Source of the DNA: Trichoplax sp. H2
Lineage: Eukaryota > Placozoa > Uniplacotomia > Trichoplacea
Assembly (NCBI GenBank): GCA_003344405.1
Contig: NOWV01000044.1
Span: forward strand, 310,001-374,000
DNA: 64,000 nucleotides
Direction: 5' to 3'
A model generated the notes under the pieces. The model saw nothing but the letters and a program-made list of their open reading frames with translations, was not told the DNA's origin and searched no databases. A program made the translations under genes and the position numbers. Shown piece after piece: positions 14,601 through 27,379 of the stretch (its first letter is position 1; each line of letters opens with the position of its first letter).

Positions 14601-17600
14601 GCAAAGTCATAAAATGAACTAGTAAACTTGCAAAGTTGGATATATTGACTCTCACGCTATGTGATTTAAGTCTTTAAAATCTATCCTATAATGATTGATA
14701 CCCTTCACTCTAGTTACTATAAAATTTTTGATTGTCATTTTATGCCAAGATTTACTACGGTATATAATAGGGTAACGAAATAATGAGATTATAAATTAGA
14801 ACACTATCAAAAAATGTGATGGTGTTTTGTTTATGAAACGCTTATGTAAATTTCGAGACTAGAATGATCTTTAAATTTAACCAAAGAAGAGTTAAAGACA
14901 CTATTCAATAAGATATACAGAAAGTAAGATTTTCTTCGGTCCAAACTGACGGATTTTAAGTAGAAATTTCTCTCATCGGCCTCTGATATTTACAATGTAA
15001 ATCCAACTTAAATGGCGGCTATTGTTATTTCAAACTAGTTGCTATGGACATGATTCGATTATATCGGCAACGCTAAAAAATGTTTCACTAACGTACTAAA
15101 TCGATTATTCATATAATTTCAGCTTAAACAAAATTAACGACCGTTAGCTAATACATTGTCTTTTTTTTTAGGTTTTTAGCTATCTCCCAAGTGTATAAAA
15201 AGTCTATAATACTAAACCGAAAACAGAATGTCATTAAATTAAAAAAATGGTAAAAGTGAAAGCATAGGAAGACAAAAAGATAATGATGGCGTTCGTAAAG
15301 ATGAAACCTTCAAATCTGATTATGAAATAGCAACGAGCTGCAGCCTAATTCTACTAATAATATCATTACCAATGCAAATTCTCGATAGTCTAATAGTCCA
15401 TCGTGATAGACATCAGCCATATTAAAGATCGGATAAGCGATATCTTCAAATGGATCGGAACAAACGGGTGTAGGTGGTGGCACAATCGGGACAAGGTCAC
15501 TTTGCTCTGCAATTTCATCAGGAATTGCTTCTTGATTCGATGAAAGACCAACCTTTGCTTTAGAATCATCCTCTACTTGCGATGTGCTACCGGATATTAT
15601 AGGCGTGATAAAACTGTTAGTAGATTGATTATTGAATTTAAGAAGCGGTTGAGTAGAAGACTGATCATGGAATGCATTGGCTTTCGATGTTAGATAACTC
15701 AAATCGATCTTTTCAATTGGTGATAAGGCCATAGGTATATTAATAAATGGATCAATATGTGTTGGAAATGGAGGCTCTTTTTTCTTTGCCATTGCCTCAG
15801 CTATGAGCCTTTCTTTCTCTAAAGCTTCTTTTTTCTCCTTTTCCAACTCTAATTTTGCTTTCTCTAATCTTTCTCTTTCCAATTTTTCTTTTTCTAGCCG
15901 CTCCTTTTCTATTCGATCTCTTTCTAATTTTTCTAAACGTTTTTTCTCTTTTAATTTATCTTCTATTATTTTTTCTTCTTCTTTACGTTTCCGCTCTTCT
16001 TCTTCGGCTGCTAATTCTGTTGCTGATTTTAAGAAATCTGGCATATTATTCGATGTAACGCCAGATACATCAGATTCGCTATCTTCTGATGGTTTTTCCT
16101 CAATTTGTGGTTCGTCACCCATCCAAATACCAAAATCTTCCAATGATGGCTTGGGCGGTGAATTAGGTTTGGATGATGCATTGGTAGGGGCAAGAAATGA
16201 CCGATTAGAAGTAGTTGAGCCACTTCTATTCTTTTTACCCTTCTATAATGAAATGATATTAGAAAAGATACAAACATGTTAATTGAGTCAATCCATTACA
16301 GCACCATACAACATCAGAAATATGATCCATAATTCAATAATGTAAGAAATAAAAAAAGCTACTATCAATTCAGTCACCTATTAATTTACATCGAAATCGA
16401 ATAAAGATCAGTAAACGTTGAATTTATTTATCAATATTTTTAATGATCGTCTTCTATCTTAACATTAAGTGGGAATTAGATTGATTATTTTTGTGATCGA
16501 TGATAGACGTGTTTAAGTACAATTAAAACATGACAATAAGTTTTTATCAAATCATAAAATTTATGTCGATGACTAGGTGAAAATACTATCCATAACTGGA
16601 TGACAACCTATACCTAACATTCAATGCTAATCGATCATTTTAGGAAGATTTTTAGACTGCAATGAAATCGATTCAATACCTGGTTCACTGACAACATTTT
16701 GGATTATTTGCACTTTGATTATGATGCTGATAGTAAATGTCTATATTTAACCAACTGGAAAACTGGATCAGGGTAGGATGTAATCAATACTAATGCTTGT
16801 TTACTGTATGAAAAGCATCACTAAGATGATGAATTTAATTTGCTAGCTCGATCTTTTAATAGAAATTGTCTTTTGCTTCTCAACAGCTGATAACAACCCT
16901 ATTCATAATAATACAATTCTACACATCACGATAAAAGGAAACCCATCATAAAGAGGTACTATTCTCGAATGCATTAAAGGTAGGAGTTATCAATTATTAA
17001 TATAAATATCATCGGAGGCTTGCCATTCATAAATCAATCTATAACAAGCCGATTCTTATTTTTGTTGATGTCATCCCCTAGGTTGAAAATGATCGTTCTA
17101 CGTAGGCTAAAGGGATTCATTATTATCGATAAAGATAATTAATCAACGAAATGTTCTAATATTAAATGTATATTGCAGCTTTAATTCGTTATATAATAAT
17201 ATTTTGGAGGCGAAAATGATATCCTTTGTATCGTTCTCTTGTTATGTTTAGTACTATTGTTCAAGCGAAGGTAGAATCTTGAGATCGAAACATGGACAAG
17301 ATGCTACCGTAGAGTGCCACTGATGGTGTTTGTTATTGCAATAAATCGATAATGTAGAACTGCTATCTCCATTTTGACTTAATGAACAGCTGAGGCTTTT
17401 TTCGCAAGCAAGATTATCCTTATTTGGTTAATGTAATTCTATAAAAATGGCTAAAAGCATCACAGAAGATTATACTCAATTTAAGGAGGCGAAGCTTTGT
17501 GGTTTTATTAGCAGCCATGATAAAGTAGTAGTGGTATTATAAGAATCATGTGGGCTTAGTGTGCTCAATAAACATTTTAAGATGATTATTCTAAAAAAAA

Positions 17601-19082
17601 TAAATGTTAATCTTAACAGCTGGGAATGCCTGGGATACAATGTTAACCCAAAGAATAAATTTATATTTGAAGATTACATTGGATTCGTATTGAGGTAAAA
17701 TCAGGTTGTGTTTTAATGATTGGTAAGGAAAAGTGCAATTGTAGTTGTAGGAGAGATTAAAATTGGACTATCTTGATTTTCGCGTTACCTAACTTATGGT
17801 CGTTTATTTTAGCAGCAGAGTGACTTTGAGAATACTAATGACAGTAATGAGAAGAACAAACTTAATAGAAATATGTGGACATTATTTGTATCCTGGTGGA
17901 ATTAAAATATTACAATATTATCCATCTGGAATTTCATGCTACGTCTATTTCTCATCTAGAGACAGACAAAATGTAAAGTATCCAGTTTGTATATCCAAAG
18001 TTAATTTGATCGTACCGGTAATACTGCAATTTAAAATACCTGCAAGTAATTATCATCTTAATATTGGATCTTATTTTAATTAATTACGATGATCAGAATT
18101 TATTGAAATATGATTATAGTATTTTGCAGCACAATACGCTATATATTTATCGACAACTTGTCCGCTATTGATACTTATTATCATTATCAGCAGAATTAAA
18201 GTCATTTGCTTTTGCTGGTGTTCATTTATAATAAGGTTGATTAGGATTACGGACGATTAAAAAGCTGTCGGAAAGCTTTCCGATTTAAGATTGATGATGA
18301 GTTCGTTGATCCCATATGCGTTTTAAACGATCCATAAAGCCATTATTAAGTAATTATCTCTTCTCGATAATTTTTGATAGGAACGTTATCAAAAGCATTA
18401 TCAAAAGGGATTTTCAATGTATCTCATACGTTGTGTTACTTTATTCAATAGAGACTTGATGTGATTTATTCGATCACGAGCTCTATCATTGCGCATTGGG
18501 GTAAATTGTAAACTTTCCAACTAACATGGGCGATATCTTGTAATGTACACGTTGCATTATATTATAACGCAAGGTGTAAAAATAAGTTATTATACAAACT
18601 GTTGTCGAGGTAAATGAAATAAAACTAAAAAGTACGTTATTATATTGCTTATTTTAGTTTATATAGAAGGGAAGGTTATGAACGGTCATCGAGATTAATC
18701 ATTGAACCAAAAAGGGGGGAAAAAAAAGGAAGCGCATAAAATTTACATACTCGAAAAGACGACAATAGTATAATCTTGTGTTGCACGATATGACGCTAAT
18801 TAAATTTTTATGATTTGAGTTTTAGTCGCTATTCATTAGAATGATTAGAGATATTAAATTGGACTGTGTTGTATTGAATTAATCTCTATTTGATCAATGC
18901 ATGATTTCTCATTTGTATCCATGCAATGAATTCTCGGCATGGTGATCGATCGATATCAAGAATGATATGGATATAGACATGGAGTAAGTTAAAACTATGA
19001 TGACAAGGCAAAATGACTTGAAAAAATCTTGTGCAAGATGTACTCACCTCTTTCTCAGAGCCTCTCTTAAAACCCTTAAACA
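8684..19082 (-). CDS. EF-hand / WW-like / coiled-coil / CAP-Gly protein (family not recognised)
   Basis: Domains run in order. First comes a starter exon (19047-19082, MFKGFKRGSEKE). A large exon (15355-16242) holds a disordered N-terminus, an E/K/R-rich helix and EF-hand 1 (DVYHDGLLDYREF). EF-hand 2 (DSNMDGYITYDDF) spans 13574-13654 and 13415-13498. WW-like motif 1 is at 13248-13318. EF-hand 3 (DKDRRGFINLEQF) is at 13016-13154, and a degenerate EF-hand 4 spans 12778-12842 and 12424-12514. WW-like motif 2 is at 12179-12303. Long coiled coil follows (about 12040-10140), then an S/P-rich linker. The CAP-Gly domain (about 9230-8730) has YVGKLD, IYVGLKLDRP, NGKRYFKSPPNHG and a C-terminal VLHP. 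Total length is about 1,100 residues. CAP-Gly domains usually bind EEY/F tails of tubulin or end-binding proteins, and EF-hands bind calcium, so a calcium-responsive microtubule linker is inferred. Phases match at every join checked. The link to the first exon across a 2.8-kb intron is the weakest. The stop at 8684 assumes read-through of a possible donor after HPK. Confidence 0.72.
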
Positions 19083-22000
19083 TATTGATTGCTGTAATTG
19101 ATTCCTGTCCAGAAGGAAAAATAAGATGTGTTGTAATGGATTGCAATTAAATAGGGGTGAAGATTCTCACCATCTCACATTAGCTGTTTGTCGCACTACG
19201 TGTTTGGAGTTACTGTAACGTCTTACTACGTTGGGATAATAAATGGTGTTTGTGTAAGGTAAAGGTATACAACTCGTTAGTGATAGAGGTAACTTGATTA
19301 TGACTTCCTTTTGGATGGGGATATTTCCAACTTCTTTCTACTGATAATCCAAGTCGTGTTTGCGCGTCTAGACTACTCGATGGAGTTCTTCCTTCAGGCT
19401 TTTCTCCTCATCGTTGGATTTATTATGCGGAAAATAGACTTTAAATGCTATACAATAACTATGATCAAGCCTTCATCAATTGCTCTACTATCCAAAGCAA
19501 TAATTCTATCCAATTCTACCATTTTCAGTCGCTATGTTCTCCGTTGGATGGATAAATCAACAGTTGTTGTGTATACAACGATCATTGCCATGGCATTCCA
19601 GCCTTCATTTGCATGACAATGGTTTCTAGACACGTGGGCTACTACGTAAGCGGTACCCGGTACAGTACAATTGACTGGCTACAGTAGTTGGCGTACAGTA
19701 CACTGCACTGTACACTGTACGGCTAGTTGGGCGAGTCATCTGTGCCAGACTTTTCTGTACAGTGTACAGTACTGCACTCCCAGACTTCACAGTACTGTAC
19801 AGTACAACGTTTTTTACTTAGTACTGTAGAGAATTCGGAATTTAATACAATATTACGCAAAAGTTGCTCTATGAACCTCATTTTAATCAATTAAATTAAA
19901 AAGCTAAGTTATTCAGCTTTATATTCGTATAATTTTTATTACATTCTGATTCACTCTGGTGATTTTAGGGCACCTTAAAGTACTCTGATTCGAACTGGTT
20001 CACGTTGCATCGATCACGATTCTAGGGGCGTGGCGAGCTGTTTAGAATGGTTGAAAGATGTTCAGCTATAGCGTTGCCTTAAATGATGCCTTTCAATAGT
20101 GAAGAAATGGACTTTCAATTTGACTCCAATTCCTTGCAGTCAGATCAGTACAACCTTGAGCAATTAGCTCTTGATATTTTTGATTACTTTTTATCGCACT
20201 GTTGAATAATTACATTTCTTTCAAGTTTCTAATACAAACCATCAATCGTTCCAACCATTTTACAAGTCACGTCGTAATACCGGTCTATACTGGTACGTTC
20301 CACGCAATATTATCGATCGATTAAAATGCGGAATACCACAAATTACCAGTTAGTAGGGTAGGCTAGGGCTGCAAGACAACGACAGTAGATATTCTTCTAG
20401 TAGTCCATGAATATGCGTACTGTACTGTAGTAGTCCCTACTGTAGTGTATATATTAAGTCTTGGGCTTCTAGATAGTTAGAAGTGTGTTGCATCAGGAAA
20501 TTTCCTTTTTAAGTATCGTATGGAATCTCAAATGATATGCATCTAGAGCGTTAGTAAAGGATTCGTATGTCATGGATTGGATTGCTCATCATCATTGCGA
20601 TACGTAATGATATTGCTAAGTTTTACAAGCCTTTTGTCCTAAAAACTTGAAAAAAAGGTGTACTATTATTTATTTGTACCTGTAAGCTGCCCATTTCAAT
20701 GAACGAGCACATAACCTGAACAAAGCAATAAATTAAATTAAAAGAAAATTCACAGCTAGATTATTTTCATAACTAACCTACTAGAAGGCAGATAAGAGTA
20801 TTACAATCTACTGAGTTACAGTACGTACAGTAAGTCCATTATGCTGTGCAATCACTCTTGTATCATGATCATGAAGCGGTTAGTAATTTAATTTTGATTA
20901 CTACAGACTAGGCTAACTGTCGGCAGAGACTTCTCGAGCTTTTTATTACCCAAGCTATAGAAAGAAAGAAATGGAAAAGCCCCTGCAGTCGGCCGCTTTG
21001 CTGGCCTATTATTCAACGTACAGTCAACTCTATTGATTTAGCCATTATTTATGACGTACTGATTTAATTTCCGATGTTGTTCATTTACAGTACCAAAACG
21101 TTGCTTGCAATATTGTATACAGTACTATATAGGATGACTAAAAGGATAAGCGTACTTTATAGCAGACTATCCTATAGGATCCAAGATAATGGCATCAATC
21201 TTACTATTTTATGTTCAAATCAAATCATTTTGATTGATGTAATCTGTTCAATTATATATACACGTCGATATAATACACATGACCATGTCATTTCAAAGCA
21301 GGGCAAGGATCATATGGCAGTCATCCAATCATTGCATTGATGCCAGCTCTTATGCAAATGCAATGATGACCATTGCCTGACCTTGACTAACTTGTATAAT
21401 TGAAATCATGGATGGAATACGCTCTTTGCTGCTCCTTGCATGCTGAACAGATTGAGGATGAAATACTTTGAAATGCAAATCAGGACAACGCCCACTTCGG
21501 CATCACGTCAACCTCGACACTCTACAGTAGGTCAAAGGTGTAAGGAAAGCAACATTAGCCTAGAATTGAATCTATTTGCAACTTATGGACTTTAGAAGAG
21601 GTTCAAAAAATAAAATAAATAAATAAATCCTGCAAGTGAGTTAATACTTCAAGATATCTTGGCTGATCTTCCAATCTTTGACTCTTGTTTATTGATTAAT
21701 TAATCATATATTATTATTGACGAACTGCTCAAAAGAACACCACAAGGTCCCACTAGTACTAGCATACAGTACTACTACGTGTGGCTTGCCTGTAGCCTAC
21801 AGACTGTAGGACAGTTGAACCGTGATGGCTGTACCGTTACGGTACGGCCCATGACGAGACTGCGCTGTTGACTCGAAAAATAACAAAACTTGCCTACTTG
21901 CCACTGTATGGGACTTTAGGTAGTGTACAGTACATGTGCAGCGCACGTACTAGTTGTTTGACGTCACCACCAGCTCACCTTGACCGGTGCATACCCTAAC

Positions 22001-22699
22001 CCTAACACACAGGGGTACAGAAACAATAGGAAGGGCACAGTAGGTGTGGGTGTTACCCTTTCAAGGAAAATTATATTTTTTGGAGGTAAAAAGCCTGAAG
22101 GCAAGCATCCATTTCTGCCTTCTTTGCTGCTCAGTTATTATACATCCCTTGGTCGTCCAGTAGCTCGATCTTCGTCTATTATCATCGTAGACTCTAGTAG
22201 CATTTCTCTACTGGAGTGGACATCGATACAACGACAAGCTAGAATTATTATCGTTGATTGATCCTTGTCTAAATTAACGACTCGCAGTCTACACTCTACG
22301 GCAATATTGGATGTTGCAAATTTGCGTGGTGCAATCAGCATAGCATTAATGAACTTTTTTACTTTATATTATTCACACTAATCGCATCGTTAATCTGAAT
22401 AAGTGAAAGTTAAACAATCTGTGATTTTATCATCGGAAATAGTCTTCTTGGATTGCCTAGCGGAGATTTAATCTCGTTCACAACGACCACCAAATTTATT
22501 ACTCAGTAACAGAACCGGGAGAGTCAATTTTTTAAATTTGCCCCGCTTAGAAGAAATCCGCCTACAATTACTGTTTAGCATTACATCCTACTTAATTGCA
22601 CCTATTTTCAATTGATACCTCCTCTTGTTTGCACTATATTCTACATTTTAAAATTTTTTCTTGGTGTCACCTTACAAACTATTCCTTAACAACGAGTGA
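19083..22699. other. Divergent intergenic region, repeat-bearing, no convincing gene
   Basis: About 3.6 kb between two gene starts. It contains a palindrome cluster (19651-19806), scattered TACTGTAC/GTACAGTA words (near 20410, 20820, 21110, 21768 and 21925) and a short (CCCTAA)2 tract at 21994-22006. Open frames around 19311-19616, 21074-21340 and 21980-22261 show no recognisable domain, and I do not call them genes. Promoters of both flanking genes should lie here. Confidence 0.55.
19651..19806. repeat. GTACAGTAC palindrome cluster
   Basis: Dense overlapping words of GTACAGTAC, CACTGTAC, TGTACAGTGTACAGTACTG and AGTACTGTACAGTAC. These are largely self-complementary and could fold into short hairpins. 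The cluster lies upstream of the CAP-Gly gene start. Confidence 0.75.
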
Positions 22700-25600
22700 A
22701 TGAAAATGTCGCCGCAAAGTAAAACCAATAAGCCGTTAAATGTTGCTGTTATTGGAAGTGGCTTAGCCGGGATTAGTGCAGCTTGGTTTCTTACTCGATG
22801 TGGTCATAACGTGCATTTATACGAAAGGCATAAATTATTAGGACTTGGAGCTCATTCTGTTCAAGTTGGTTCGGTTGGTGATGTCGTGGATGTACCGGCT
22901 AGAACATTTGTAGCAGGTAAATGACTCTAGGTACAATTAGTTTAACAAATCTATAAAAATAGTGTTCCATCGTATCAACCTTAATAAATAGCACTCTACC
23001 CTATAGTAGACGATCAATAATTTTTCAACATAAAAGATATTTCGACACTTCTTCATGTTGTATCGTTAGCGGTGAATGAGGATGAAACATATTACTTTAA
23101 ACCAGATTCTCTATTGATATCAATTGAGAATTTCAAGACACACCTGAAAATGCAGCTAGTCATGCCAGCTTCAAATGCAACGACTGCAAAGCAGAAGACA
23201 GTGTGATTTATCAATGTTTTGCAAATCCACTTCTTAGATATTACTCTAAATTTCAATACTACTTTTCATCAATCTTTCATCCTTTTCATTTCATGCCAGT
23301 CGTTCAAAAATTTCACTTTTCACCAAATTGCAAGACTATCTTAGCCCTGTAATTTGAGTGCAATGAAATGCAGTAACATCATTTAGCATGCATTACTCTG
23401 TAAGCGATACTAAAAACACGGAAACAACTGGGGTATGTTGTGTACAGCATCCAGAACTAAATGGATTGCCATTAAAAACAACAAAACAAAATGATGCTGT
23501 CAAGGGTCCGTGAAGTATACGCTAAAAGTAACAAATAATAGACAGTAGTACAATATAGTGTAACCTATCGATCAAGCCGGAGACCTCCTGTGTATTAAAT
23601 GAATAGATTCAATAGCAAATTGAATTACTATCATTTACTAATATGATGCAATTTGCTAATATGGCCAATGCTGCTCGACCGCCATTGACGAATTTCAAAC
23701 TAATGCATCATTGATACCAATATAGACAAGTATTTACATTATTAAAACTAGCGCATAAGTAGTATGGTTAGTATGTTAACAGTGAAAGTGAGTCATTTTT
23801 GAAAATGGAATTAAACTATTTATTTGATGGACTGATCAAGGATGGTTTTGGTAATATTGAGTACTGAAAAGTTTCTTTACGTGTAAACATCTATATTATG
23901 TGTCCGCCCAGCCTAAAATAGGGATGGGTTACCATTATTTATAGTACAATTGTAGTATTCAAGTTCTACTGAAGCCAATTACTCTGTAGGCAAACTGATA
24001 ACAGTGTTGATAGGCGAAATCGCTAGAATTAGTGAAGTAAAAATGCAGAATGATTGAAAATTTACTATACCCATATGCTCGTATACTGTAATCATAGGCA
24101 GTAGTAATGTGAATGGCACTGTAAACAATACTCTACAGTATAATGTATGAAATATATCCAAAATGGAGCAGCAACGCCACCCTTTACCAGGTTATAATAC
24201 AGAATAGCTGTAATGCATTCTCGTCTTGAATGGGACTGTTATTTGGCGCAGCTTGTAAAGCTACAGAATCTGCATACAAATCATACGACCTTTTAGACTT
24301 ATGATGCAAGCTGCAATAGGGCACGTAACTGAAATTTAAATTTGAATTACAGCAAATTAATGATGCTACCTGTTCAATATTATGAGATAATCACTTCGTA
24401 CCTACTGATATTAGAATATTTAAAGTTAGTGTAATTACTACATGTTATTACATTTCAATGATTTTGATCTTGCACGATTTCATCTATGGCTAATTGCCCT
24501 CAAAATTGAAAGCGCAAGGGTGAAATTTGACTATGTTATTATCTAATTAATATATACTCGTATATTCCATTTAAGGCTACTACCCAGAAATGGTTGCCCT
24601 ATGTCGAGAAGCAGGTGTGCAGACACATCGTATTGTTGCAGAGCCATCCTTTCAGGTACTTGTATAGTGCGATACCAATGTCATAATGACGATTATTCCT
24701 AATCTCTGTATTACTAAGTAAAAGTCAGTTCTGTGCTAAATGTAAAAATATGGTTACTTACTTTGTCATTGATGTAACAAGAATTTAAGAAGTAAATTAC
24801 TACTAGCATGCTGTGTCGGAAGAATTTTATGCTATCGTAAGATTATTCTGCAAAGCTGATAAATTGATTATATAAGTCCTTTGTATCAACAAATGGAGGT
24901 ATCTGGTTCGTACCAGCAAGTAGTATTACTATTATAATATCTCCTATGTTGGCTATGTATTCTATTAGCAGCGTATAGTTGCAAGTGTGATCACTGTGAA
25001 TAATACGTATATTTCATCTAGGTTTTTGGTGAAAAGAACTATTTCGCATTTAGAAACTTTCTCATTGGAGCATACGCCTTACCATTCTTAAAAATAACTG
25101 ACGCCATCAAAAATTGGAAATTCACATGGAATATCCTGTATGACATGTGGCGATTTAGAAATGAAAGTTTAAGGGTGCAAGCCTCTGAAGTAAATATACA
25201 GAATTATATAAATAGTCGCTACACTTTATTTTTATACAGTACTGCAGTATTTATAGCATTCATTCTACAGATTGCTATACTACTTTTAATTTATAATTAA
25301 TTATGCTACTAGTTATATCTATGACAGTGTCATATCTTATCAATAAACAATAGTGTATATACAGTATATATATACCCGTATCTTTCAGGTTCACATTAAT
25401 GTAAACTAGGCACAACATGATACTCGTACTAAAGCTTTCGCTTAAAATTTTTAAAGCTGTTAAAACAGAAATATCTGACCGTTAGCGTTCAGGAATACTT
25501 AGATCAAGAAGGTTATAGCAAAGAATTTGGCCATAACTTTCTTCTTCCTCTTTTTGGCGGTTAGTAAGCAGAATGAAACACATTTTTTCTGTTAAAGTAA

Positions 25601-27379
25601 TGTTCTATTACTTCTTATGAATAAATAATCATGAATTGTAACATGATCTTGTTGACTTATGAAGTTGTTGCTACGTGCTCAATACAAGCTGTACAAAATT
25701 ATCCTGCTGCTGTTGTCATGGAATTTTTATCAAAAGTATTACTAACTGGTAAAACATATTCCAAATTCACTGCGGGATGTCGCAAAGTCTCCGAAGATCT
25801 TGTTAAGGTAAAGATTTCTGCTGGCGTAAATAGAGGCTTGTTTTATTGATTTGTAGTTTATCCATAGGACGTCAATGCGGTTTATAGGGATACAACAGTA
25901 GAATACGTGAAGCCTGTGGTTCAAAAGGATGGAAGTGTCAATGAAGTGGCCGTAAAAATAAAGGGTCAACCACGTCGAATTTACGATCATGTTATCTTAT
26001 CTACTCAGGCTAATCAGGCTTTGAAAATCTTAGTTGATGCAACTGATGATCAGAAAGAGGTTTTGTCGGGCTTTGAGTACGAGTATAATGAATGTATAGT
26101 ACATACGGATTCTGTAAGTATGCTATGAATGATGGGGACTTAATTTTCAGCACTTATGCTATTCGATCTTGAGTTCGATGCATTTAATTTATTTCATAGC
26201 TTTGTTGCAGTGCTTACAGAAAGATTAACGCTAGCTTTGATTATTGTTATATGACCTCAATGTTACGTTTACCATACTGTATCATTCAAATAATTAGTTA
26301 TCAAGTATATATCCGCTACTTTCGTAATTCAAATAAGACTAAAAACGTTTGCATACGCGTTTTAAATTTGTACTTACTGACGAGCTGAATTTGACTGATA
26401 AAGTAAGTTGTTGTAGCATAGCCTTTATTGAATAATAAATAAATCATGACTAGTCGTTGTATATGAAATTGAACATGCTTCAAAATATGCGTAGATACTT
26501 GCAAACTTGACCGCAATTTTCTATTGGTTCAATAGTGAAATGATGTATTTATCATGCTATTAATTCTTTTTTTAATTTTAACAGTCGTTAATGCCTAAAG
26601 ATAGGAAAGATTGGTCACCGTTGAGCATCTATATTAAGCCGGATAATTATCAAGAGGACGATGAAAAGAGTAAGCGAACGACAATCATGTTTACTATGTG
26701 GCAGAATACGGTGCAAAAGTTTCATGATCACAATTTTACGCAAGACTCCGATGAAAAGACGATCGATTACGGCGATCTATTCCAAACTTGGAATCCGTGG
26801 ACTCAACCAGATCCAGCAACTATCGTGGTAATTTGGACTTTGAGACCAATACTCGTTGATTCATTGGTTAATTTATAATAACTGATTTTGATCAATGATC
26901 AATGTCTTTATCATAGCCTGGTGGACGAAAACAATTGGAAAGATCTACAGTAACGGTTCAAACGCCAAAATATTGGGAAATGGTAAAAAAGATTCAGGGA
27001 CAAAATAATATTTGGTAAGTTTGTTCAGTTTTACCCAATGTAATATTCGATATTTTGGCTTGTCGGGAGCAATGAAAACGTTGGTTTAACGGATATGGAA
27101 ATAGTATATAACGTAGGAAACTAAATTTTACAATTGCAACTCAGGTTTTGTGGAGCGTACACTTTGCCTGGTGTCCCACTGCTTGAAAATGCTGTAAATA
27201 GTGGTTTAAATGTAGCTGAAAAATTGACCAACGAAGTTCGGCCATGGCGTTCTGGCGGTTATAATCCACAGATTCAACAAGTATCAGTCCCTTTCAAGCA
27301 TAATTGTATCACTAACTTGCTGATGGCTCTGCTTATGTTGACTATCGCTTATCTTGTCGCTATTCGAATGTTAGAATAA
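22700..27379 (+). CDS. FAD-dependent amine-oxidase-like oxidoreductase (COG2907 type), C-terminal membrane anchor
   Basis: Nine exons join in phase: 22700-22916, 24576-24655, 25022-25189, 25469-25559, 25665-25807, 25868-26113, 26585-26827, 26917-27014 and 27145-27379. They give 506 residues. The N-terminus has a Rossmann FAD-binding fold, VAVIGSGLAGISAAWFL, with the acidic YERH that binds the ribose. It continues with YYPEMVALCREAGV, an insert-rich substrate domain, and VILSTQANQALKIL. The second FAD segment is WFCGAYTLPGVPLLENAVNSG followed by LNVAEKL, as in the flavin-containing amine oxidase and phytoene desaturase superfamily. The end holds a hydrophobic helix (LLMALLMLTIAYLVAIRML) before TAA, suggesting a tail-anchored membrane protein. 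The substrate is unknown. Related proteins in bacteria and plants often adjoin cyclopropane-fatty-acid synthases, but none is seen here. The second M (MSPQ) is an alternative start. Confidence 0.88.

Noticed and set aside
15803-16282. Plus-strand open frame rich in S/F/L (159 codons)
   Set aside because: It is the antisense of the E/K/R-rich helix in the EF-hand/CAP-Gly gene; its composition is explained by the opposite strand.
17796-18083. Plus-strand 95-codon frame inside the first large intron of the CAP-Gly gene
   Set aside because: No recognisable motif, splice partner or codon pattern; compatible with chance in AT-rich DNA.
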